8,912 nt of DNA from Clostridia bacterium (GTDB lineage Bacteria; Bacillota_E; RBS10-35; JAJYVN01): assembly GCA_027335515.1 (NCBI GenBank), contig DAHWHT010000298.1, positions 1 through 8,912 on the forward strand, read 5' to 3'. Positions 1-4,951 of the stretch are shown here, in pieces. Both the position numbers and the translations under genes were made by a program. The notes beneath the pieces are model-generated. The model was not told the origin of the DNA and did not search any database. It saw only the letters and a list, made by a program, of their open reading frames with translations. How positions within the stretch are numbered: the first letter of the stretch is position 1; each line of letters begins with the position of its first letter.

Positions 1-678
1 CGGATGGACTCTGGCAACGATGCGACTGAGAACATCGATCGGTGCGAAGAAAACAAGGTGGACTATCTCATCAAGCGTAACCTCCGCCAGGAAAGTTTGG
101 CTGGCTGGCTCGAGCGCGCCAAGCGCGAAGGCGGGGTCGAAACACTCCGCGACGGCAAGAAGGTGTACCGCGGCGTTTGCTACCTTGCGCCACGACAGGC
201 TCACGCCCTGGTACGTGTGTTCTACGAGGTTACGGAACGGACGGTCACCGCGAAAGGCGAGCGCCTGTTGCTACCGGAGGTCGAGGTGGACTCGTATTGG
301 ACTTCGCTTGCGGATGAACCGACTGTAGTCGTTCGTTGTTACCGGGACCACGGGACGATGGAGCAATTCCACAGTGAATACAAGACCGATATGGATCTAG
401 AGCGGTTGCCGAGTGGGAAGTTCGCTACAAACCAACTCATCCTAGACATCGCTGTTCTGACGTACAACATTCTGAGGATTGTTGGCCAAACGACGATCGG
501 CGACGCTTCCGTACCATTGCGCAAGAAAGCTCAACGCCGCCGCATTCGAACCGTTATCCAAAACCTGATCCTCTGCGCCGCTAAGTTGGTCCGGCACGCC
601 CGCAGTTTACGGGTGCGTCACGCTCGGCACAATCCTTGGGGTGTTGTGCTGGGGCACCTGTATGCGACCTTCGGTTGA
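1..678 (+). CDS. IS1380-family transposase, C-terminal half (5' end outside the window)
   Basis: This is a DDE/RNase H-fold transposase that would cut and paste its own insertion sequence. The frame is open to the first base, and the first ATG (position 4) lies inside the conserved segment R-M-D-S-G-N-D-A, which holds a catalytic Asp, so the true start is upstream. About 225 residues are visible, roughly half the usual ~450. Counting that Met as 1, the catalytic block YRDHGTMEQFHSEYK gives Glu120 (codon 361-363) and Lys127. It matches the IS4-superfamily pattern Y-(2)-R-(3)-E-(6)-K, except that His replaces Arg; from memory this is common in the clade. The following stretch DMDLERLPSGKFATN is typical of IS1380 members. 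The tail is basic and Arg-rich. There is no internal stop, so this half looks intact. Codon use is far less GC-rich than in the genes to the right. The right inverted repeat should lie within ~100 bp after the stop, but without the left end I could not place it. Confidence 0.88.
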   Translation, partial: RMDSGNDATENIDRCEENKVDYLIKRNLRQESLAGWLERAKREGGVETLRDGKKVYRGVCYLAPRQAHALVRVFYEVTERTVTAKGERLLLPEVEVDSYWTSLADEPTVVVRCYRDHGTMEQFHSEYKTDMDLERLPSGKFATNQLILDIAVLTYNILRIVGQTTIGDASVPLRKKAQRRRIRTVIQNLILCAAKLVRHARSLRVRHARHNPWGVVLGHLYATFG

Positions 679-796
679 CGGTCCCACAACGTCCCAACGG
701 TCATCCGGTGCTGCCATCGGCCACTTTCTGCGCAAGCCTTGTGCTGTCTGCCCCTGCATGCGTTGATCAGTGCGCATTTCTGCTCCAGAACCAACA

Positions 797-1123
797 ATGG
801 GAAGCCCAATACTCCCTTCTCACTACGGCGACCACATCCCGATCACTCACTTACAGGTTGTCATCGATAGAGGCCTCCAGGGAGCGCCACAATACGTCAG
901 CACTGGATCTGTCACCCATGGGTAGATATGGGTCACGGATTCAGGTGCTCAGTTGGTCATCAAAGAGTGCGAACGGCTGTGGCACGAGTTCGGAACACAA
1001 ATGGACGAGGACAGCGCGGCCCCTCACGCGGACGCCTTATGGCTTCTCGACCACGAGACCGGAAAGGAATGGACGGGCCGACCGCCAACTCCACCTTTTT
1101 GGGCAGGCGCCGGGCGTCTTTGA
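797..1123 (+). pseudogene. Unrecognised small gene broken by one in-frame TAG
   Basis: In this frame 42 codons starting at ATG 797 run to a TAG at 923-925, then 65 more codons run to TGA 1121-1123. Both parts read like one soluble protein: balanced composition, with acidic, aromatic and aliphatic residues mixed. The second part contains an amphipathic stretch (LVIKECERLWHEFG), then LWLLDHETGKEW and a proline-rich end, PPTPPFWAGAGRL. The other two forward frames here give Arg/Ser/Thr-rich translations that look like shadows. Joined, the product would be ~107 residues plus the stop. No clear Shine-Dalgarno precedes ATG 797; GTG 770 is an alternative start. I do not recognise the family. Moderate GC and closeness to the transposase suggest imported or decaying DNA. 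It could be a pseudogene, a sequencing error at one base, or two chance open segments. Confidence 0.45.
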
Positions 1124-1157
1124 TCCCGTCCTTGAATACCTGCATCAAAGCGTAACG

Positions 1158-1172
1158 AGGAGGTGCAGTATG
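1158..1172 (+). promoter_or_regulatory. Strong Shine-Dalgarno and ATG with no matching gene
   Basis: AGGAGG at 1158-1163 lies 6 nt before an ATG at 1170-1172, the best translation start in the left third of the window. The frame it opens (MQQSPWRALRVAV...) soon becomes Arg/Gly-rich and is not the frame that looks coding downstream, which is +1 to it. Removing one C from CCC at 1181-1183 would join this start to the downstream frame. It probably marks the start of a gene whose body is lost or frameshifted. Confidence 0.6.
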
Positions 1173-1188
1173 CAGCAAAGCCCTTGGC

Positions 1189-1479
1189 GTGCGTTACGCG
1201 TGGCCGTCGTTCGAGATCGAGGTCCTCGGCGAGACGGGCGCCGTCACCGCCAGCGACCAGCCGTGGGCCGGGCGGGTTTCGGCCGGCGGCGTGGCGGTGC
1301 AGCCGCTGGTGCCGCCGGGACCGGACCTGGAGACGGCCGAACTGCGCGACTGGCTCGCCGCCTGCGCCGGCCCGGAGCGGCGCCGGCCCTTCTTCGGCGC
1401 CGACGATCTGGTGGCGACGGTGCGCGGCTGTCACCTGCTGCGCGAGGCCATGGAGGCCGGCGGCGTGGCCGGGGTCTGA
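1189..1479 (+). pseudogene. Probable C-terminal fragment of a Gfo/Idh/MocA-family oxidoreductase
   Basis: This is a 96-residue frame with very high G/C at third codon positions, so it is probably real coding sequence. It opens with a beta-strand-like piece (SFEIEVLGETGAV) that resembles the 'ieieGtkGsl' strand of the C-terminal domain in Gfo/Idh/MocA oxidoreductases (inositol 2-dehydrogenase and relatives). It ends with an AELRDWL helix, FFGADDLVATVRGCHLLREAMEAGG and a stop. That order (ElrdF helix, geDg turn, final helix ending in S/A-x-x-G) is how this family usually finishes. The ~200-residue Rossmann NAD(P)-binding part and the Lys-containing catalytic motif are absent. GTG 1189 is only a nominal start, has no ribosome-binding site, and the frame is closed upstream by TAA at 1153-1155. 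I read it as a tail left by a deletion or insertion near 1175-1190. Alternatively it is an intact small protein frameshifted from the strong start at 1170. The family call rests on pattern memory only. Confidence 0.5.
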
Positions 1480-1494
1480 AGAAGTGGGGCCGCA

Positions 1495-1512
1495 GGGCGC
1501 GCATCGGCGCCC
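1495..1512 (+). terminator. GC-rich hairpin after the oxidoreductase tail
   Basis: GGGCGC (1495-1500) pairs perfectly with GCGCCC (1507-1512) around a 6-nt loop, 15 nt after the TGA of the preceding frame. No T-run follows. The position suits a terminator in a GC-rich genome, but function is not shown. Confidence 0.35.
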
Positions 1513-1535
1513 GCACGCGATCCCGAGGCGCCATT

Positions 1536-1548
1536 GGTCGGCCCGACC
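1536..1548 (+). other. Second short hairpin, GGTCG-GCC-CGACC
   Basis: A 5-bp perfect stem with a 3-nt loop lies 23 nt beyond the first hairpin. It could be part of a double terminator or simply a chance pairing in GC-rich DNA. Confidence 0.25.
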
Positions 1549-1736
1549 GCCGCGGGCGTTGCCTGCCAGACGCCGGACGCGGCGCCGTCGGGGTGGTCAC
1601 GTCAACGGGTATCCCCGCCGCAGGTCGGCCGAAGCGGACGAATGGGGGCAATGCCGCGGGGGGTGTCCATGGTTTGGAAGGCACGCGGTCTTTGGGCAGG
1701 GCGGGGCTTCCTGTCCGCAACCATGGTGAGGATGGG

Positions 1737-2852
1737 ATGGGCGCGGTCCGTCCGCGGCTGGTGCGCCTGTGCGCGCGGCTATCCGGTGACGCGGGCGTCG
1801 CAGAGGACCTCGCCCAGGAGGTCCTCTACCGCGCCTTGCGTGGCGGGGAGCGCCTGCGCGACCCGGCGAAGCTTTCCGCCTGGCTCGATGGCATTGCCCG
1901 CAACGTCTGCCACGAGTGGCGCAAACGGCGCGCCCGCGAGCTCTCCGTCGACTGGCCCAACGACCTGGACATCCCCGACGCGCTCGACCAGACCGCGCGC
2001 GTGGAACGGGCGGAGGTCCTGCGGTTGCTGGACCAGGCCCTGGCCCAACTGCCCGGGAATGCGCGCGCGCTGCTCATCGCCCGTTATGTTCGGGAACTGC
2101 CGGTCGCCGAGATCGCGTCCCGGGAGGGCGTGACGCCGGGTGCTGCGGCCATGCGCCTGCAGCGGGCGAAGGATCAGCTTCGCCAGTTGCTGACCTCGCG
2201 GTTGCACCCGGAGGCCGCCGCGCTGGGTCTTGTTGCGCCGGATCCCGGCATCCTGTGGCAGTCGACGCGGTTGTGGTGCTTCCAGTGCGGCCGCTGTCGC
2301 CTCAGGGGACGCTACGACCCCCGGCGGGGGCTGCACCTGGACTGTCCGGAGTGCTGCCGCGAGGGCACCACCCTGCTGCGTCTTTGGGACCAGCAGGTTC
2401 TTGGTCGCGCGCCCGCCGATCTGTTTTCCGGGGTGCGAGGCTTTGGCCCGGCGTTGGAGTCCGCGTTGGCGGCCTGGCACGCCTGCTTTGGCACAGGTGT
2501 GCAAGACCTGCGCCTTCCCTGCCCGGGATGCGCCCACCAGAACCCCGTACGTGTGAGTGCGGACGCGCACCGGTTCCTCGTCGGTTATCGCGGCACGCAA
2601 ATCGCATGTCCGCACTGCGGGCGGACCTACGGCCTCGGCGGCGCCCCCGGCAACGCCCTCGCCACACCGCAGGGTCGCGCCTTCAGGCGCGACCACCCGC
2701 GCCTCCGACTGGTCCCCGCCCGTGAGGTGGAGGCTGCTGGCGTGCCGGCTTTCGTGGTGCGTTTCGAAAGCGTTACGACGGCGGACGGCATGGACTTCGT
2801 CTATGCGCGCGACCGTCTGGTGCTGCTGCGGACGTCCCCAACCGGCGCGTGA
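1737..2852 (+). CDS. ECF-type sigma factor with a Cys-rich zinc-ribbon C-terminal extension
   Basis: This is an RNA polymerase specificity factor of 371 residues; ordinary ECF sigmas have ~160-200. Sigma region 2 is at about 5-68 (RLVRLCARLSGD, AEDLAQEVLYRAL, GIARNVCHEWRKRRARE). Region 4 is at about 91-152, with the DNA-recognition helix-turn-helix (LPVAEIASREGVTPGAAAMR) at 121-140. From ~155 an extension follows. It has two CxxC...CxxC units: Cys181/184/187 with Cys203/206/207, and Cys262/265 with Cys291/294, both ribbon-like Zn sites. It ends in a beta-rich segment (residues ~327-365). ATG 1737 has GGTGAGG 5 nt upstream. It leaves only ~10 residues before region 2, slightly short for the family, but no better in-frame start exists upstream. 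No anti-sigma gene is adjacent, which fits regulation in cis by the tail, as is known for ECF41 (SnoaL tail) and for CorE-type sigmas (Cys-rich, metal-sensing tail). The ABC pair 248 bp downstream is a possible target. The sigma assignment is firm; the sensing role is inference. Confidence 0.88.
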   Translation: MGAVRPRLVRLCARLSGDAGVAEDLAQEVLYRALRGGERLRDPAKLSAWLDGIARNVCHEWRKRRARELSVDWPNDLDIPDALDQTARVERAEVLRLLDQALAQLPGNARALLIARYVRELPVAEIASREGVTPGAAAMRLQRAKDQLRQLLTSRLHPEAAALGLVAPDPGILWQSTRLWCFQCGRCRLRGRYDPRRGLHLDCPECCREGTTLLRLWDQQVLGRAPADLFSGVRGFGPALESALAAWHACFGTGVQDLRLPCPGCAHQNPVRVSADAHRFLVGYRGTQIACPHCGRTYGLGGAPGNALATPQGRAFRRDHPRLRLVPAREVEAAGVPAFVVRFESVTTADGMDFVYARDRLVLLRTSPTGA

Positions 2853-2892
2853 TCTTTGTCGTCCCCCGACCACTGGATAGATGGAGGGAGGG

Positions 2893-2906
2893 GGACACCC
2901 CTGTCC
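2893..2906 (+). terminator. Small hairpin after the sigma factor gene
   Basis: GGACA-CCCC-TGTCC is a perfect 5-bp stem with a 4-nt loop, 40 nt after the sigma stop codon. There is no T-run. It is a weak candidate for separating sigma and ABC transcripts. Confidence 0.25.
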
Positions 2907-3041
2907 GCGCCTGAGTTTCGCCGTGCGTCGCCCCCGGGGGATTTGTCCTGGCTCGGTTTGTGGCTCCCGCGCGTCTCGCCCTGGCCCACCGGCCCCTGGT
3001 CGCCGCCTGCGCCGCAAGCCCGTGTCGCCATCCCGGATGGG

Positions 3042-3057
3042 TGGTCACCATGGTCAC
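3042..3057 (+). repeat. Tandem direct repeat TGGTCAC-CA-TGGTCAC
   Basis: Two identical 7-mers have starts 9 bp apart, 44-59 bp ahead of the ABC start codon. The sequence also contains the 8-bp palindrome ACCATGGT (3047-3054). A single copy with the same left flank (GGGTGGTCAC) lies at 1591-1600 ahead of the sigma gene. This arrangement could be an operator or activator site. It is short, and similar strings such as GGTCACGG occur elsewhere in the window, so the evidence is modest. Confidence 0.35.
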
Positions 3058-3100
3058 GGGAGTCGGACGTTCCGCGACCTGTGTTCGGGAGGCGAACGGC

Positions 3101-4951
3101 ATGAACGCGTCCATCGCCCCGAAGCCGGTCGACGGTACGTCCCCGCTCCGTGACCTGCCCTGGCTTTTGGGGTGCGTGGCGCGCGCCGCACCCCTGCCGC
3201 TCCTGGCATGGTCCTTGCTCACCGGTCTGCGTGCCGTCCTGGTTGCCGGCAATCTCTGGGCCATCCACGGCGCCGTGGACGCCCTCGCCCATGCACGGGG
3301 AGGGGGGTCGGGCCCGGTCGCTGCGTGGCTCGCCGCACTCGCCGCGGTATTCGCCGCGAGCAGCCTGGCGGGCCCGGTCGAGGGCTGGGTGCGCGAGATG
3401 CTGCGTATCGCCGCGGGTGGCCACTTGCAGAACTGCGCCCAGGACAAGATGCTGCACCTGCCGTTGGAGGCATTCGACGCCGAGGAGACGTACGACCTGA
3501 TCCGCCGCGTGGCCGACGGCGCCGACAGCCGCGGTCCGGAGTTGATCGGCGAAGCCTTGCAACTTCTGCGCACGTTCCCCGAAGTGGCGGCCTACGCGGT
3601 GGGGGCGGCGCTTATCGCCGCCTGGCTTCCCCTGGTACTCGCGGTGCTCACCGCCCTGCTGACCTGGCGGTTGATGCGGGCGGGCGCGCGCGTCCGCGCA
3701 CTGGATGTCGAGCGTACCCGGGACCGGAGGCTCGCGGACTACTACGCCACCTGCCTCACGGCGCGGCAGCACGCCGCCGAGGTCCGCCTCTTTGGCCTGC
3801 GGGACGAACTCCTCATGCGGTGGCAGCGCAACCTGTCCTCCTATATGGACGACCGCCTGCGGTTGTTGCGGCGCAACGCCATGGACGGCGTCGCCTCCAC
3901 CGCTGGGTTCACAGCGGTGCTGGCGGGCTCGCTGGTGGCCGTGGTGCTGGTTCGGCACCGCGTGGAACCCGGTGCGGCGGCACTCGTGCTCACTGCCATC
4001 GGCGGTTTGGTCAACGGCCTGGCTCGGATCGCGTTCAGTGGCCAGGAGTTCATCCAGCACGCGGGCTACGCGCGAGACCTGCGGGTCCTCCTGGATCTGG
4101 TGCCCGCGGAGCAGGCCGGGCCACTTCCGGCGGAGCCCCATCCTCCGGGGGCCATGTGCGCCACGGCGGGGGGCCGTGGACGCTTTCCGCACCCGCTGCG
4201 GGAAGCCATCCGCCTCGAAGCGGTCTCCTACCGTTACCCGGGGGCTTCGACCGACGCGTTGGCGGACATCTCTGTCGAGATCGCGGCCGGAGCGTTGGTG
4301 GCCCTCGTGGGGCCGAACGGGGCGGGCAAGAGCACTCTGGCCGCCCTGCTCACGGGCCTGCGCCCCCCGACGGCGGGCCGCATCCTGGCCGATGGTACGG
4401 ACTTTGCCGGACTGGCCCCGGCCGAGATCCGCCACCACTGCGCCGCCGTGTTCCAGCAGCCCCTGCGCCTGCCCGCCACCGTGGGCGAGAACATCGGGGG
4501 CGCAACCCCGGACCTGGCAGATCAGGCACCGGGGCTGCGGCGGGTGCTTGATCTGGTGGACCTCCCCGATCTGGCATCCCCCACCGGTGCCGGCGTGGAA
4601 CGCCTGCTGGGCCCCGAGTTCGGCGGGACCGACCTTTCGGGCGGCCAGTGGCAAAGGCTGGCGATCGCGCGGGCGCTGTTCCGCGCAGACGCGGATCTGG
4701 TCGTCTTCGACGAGCCCACGGCTGCCTTGGACCCACTCGCCGAGCTGGCGCTGTTCGAGCGCTTCGCCGCGCTGGCCGCGGGGCATACGGCGGTACTCGT
4801 CTCGCACCGCCTGGGCCCGACCCGGCTCGCCGATCGCGTGCTGGTGCTGGAGGGCGGGCGGTTGGTCGAGCAGGGGTCGCCCCGGGATCTTCTGGCACAG
4901 GGCGGGCTGTTCGCGCGCATGTTCTCAGGCCAGGCGGAGTGGTACCGATGA
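3101..4951 (+). CDS. ABC transporter half-molecule (membrane domain fused to ATPase), first of a pair
   Basis: This 616-residue type IV (ABCB-like) half-transporter has membrane segments near 31-53, 72-91, 160-190 (a pair), 267-285 and 293-312, then a nucleotide-binding domain at ~370-610. A coupling-region motif typical of these exporters, EVRLF, lies at 227-231. The ATPase is complete: aromatic A-loop region YRYPGA (from Tyr377), Walker A GPNGAGKST (404-412), Q-loop Gln452, signature LSGGQ (512-516), Walker B LVVFDE (catalytic Glu538) and H-loop His569. There is no N-terminal Cys39 peptidase domain, so it is not a leader-cleaving bacteriocin exporter. ATG 3101 was chosen for its GGGAGG site 8 nt upstream; ATG 3050 and ATG 2960 are in frame but have weaker support. 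The stop overlaps the next gene's ATG, so the two are translationally coupled and probably form a heterodimer in the inner membrane. Such pairs often accompany peptide or RiPP clusters, but no precursor or modifying enzyme is seen here, so the substrate is unknown. Confidence 0.9.
   Translation: MNASIAPKPVDGTSPLRDLPWLLGCVARAAPLPLLAWSLLTGLRAVLVAGNLWAIHGAVDALAHARGGGSGPVAAWLAALAAVFAASSLAGPVEGWVREMLRIAAGGHLQNCAQDKMLHLPLEAFDAEETYDLIRRVADGADSRGPELIGEALQLLRTFPEVAAYAVGAALIAAWLPLVLAVLTALLTWRLMRAGARVRALDVERTRDRRLADYYATCLTARQHAAEVRLFGLRDELLMRWQRNLSSYMDDRLRLLRRNAMDGVASTAGFTAVLAGSLVAVVLVRHRVEPGAAALVLTAIGGLVNGLARIAFSGQEFIQHAGYARDLRVLLDLVPAEQAGPLPAEPHPPGAMCATAGGRGRFPHPLREAIRLEAVSYRYPGASTDALADISVEIAAGALVALVGPNGAGKSTLAALLTGLRPPTAGRILADGTDFAGLAPAEIRHHCAAVFQQPLRLPATVGENIGGATPDLADQAPGLRRVLDLVDLPDLASPTGAGVERLLGPEFGGTDLSGGQWQRLAIARALFRADADLVVFDEPTAALDPLAELALFERFAALAAGHTAVLVSHRLGPTRLADRVLVLEGGRLVEQGSPRDLLAQGGLFARMFSGQAEWYR

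Larger units (their letters stand above)
1480..1736 (+). promoter_or_regulatory. Non-coding leader of the sigma factor gene
   Basis: No convincing gene lies in these 257 bases. The left end holds the two hairpins. The right end holds the likely ribosome-binding site GGTGAGG (1725-1731), 5 nt before ATG 1737. A promoter should lie between them. I could not find a convincing sigma-A box pair or the GGAAC-type -35 element typical of many ECF promoters. TGGTCAC at 1594-1600, within GGGTGGTCAC, also occurs ahead of the ABC genes. Confidence 0.4.
2853..3100 (+). promoter_or_regulatory. Non-coding leader of the ABC transporter pair
   Basis: These 248 bases hold no convincing gene. The frame of the downstream ABC gene stays open back to ATG 2960, but that stretch lacks sequence resembling a transporter N-terminus. 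The leader contains a small hairpin, a tandem TGGTCAC repeat (3042-3057), and a strong ribosome-binding site GGGAGG (3087-3092) 8 nt before ATG 3101. The length and the repeat suggest a separate promoter rather than simple read-through from the sigma gene. No -35/-10 pair could be assigned. Confidence 0.45.

Noticed and set aside
1170..1195. Programmed +1 frameshift joining ATG 1170 to the frame at 1189
   Set aside because: There is no known slippery-site context (such as the CUU-UGA site of prfB) and no stop at the shift point. Deletion, sequencing error or decay are simpler; it is kept only as an alternative in the scar finding.
636..2852. One 738-codon open frame on the plus strand covering the transposase tail through the sigma factor
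   Set aside because: Only the part from 1737 resembles a protein family. The upstream part is Arg/Gly/Ala-rich and overlaps better candidates in other frames; stop codons are rare by chance in GC-rich DNA.
2931..2940. CCCCCGGGGG palindrome between the sigma and ABC genes
   Set aside because: It has no room for a loop without losing most of the stem, and such runs are common in GC-rich DNA.
1668..3054. CCATGG-containing strings in the leaders of the sigma and ABC genes (1668, 1721, 3048) as a shared operator
   Set aside because: The same hexamer also occurs at about 917, 1448 and 3879 inside or near coding sequence, roughly the number expected by chance, and spacing to the start codons differs.
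2960..3100. N-terminal extension of the first ABC protein from ATG 2960 or 3050
   Set aside because: The added residues do not resemble a transporter N-terminus, and ATG 3101 has a far better ribosome-binding site.
2801..4807. Long antisense frame (668 codons) opposite the first ABC gene
   Set aside because: Its translation is Arg/Gly/Gln-rich with no recognisable motif, and it mirrors a gene with all ABC motifs. It is a high-GC shadow, as are the antisense frames at 1779-3017 and 4522-5871.
4648..4947. Longer start for the second ABC protein
   Set aside because: It would lie wholly within the ATPase domain of the first ABC gene in another frame, and ATGA coupling at 4948 is typical of such pairs.
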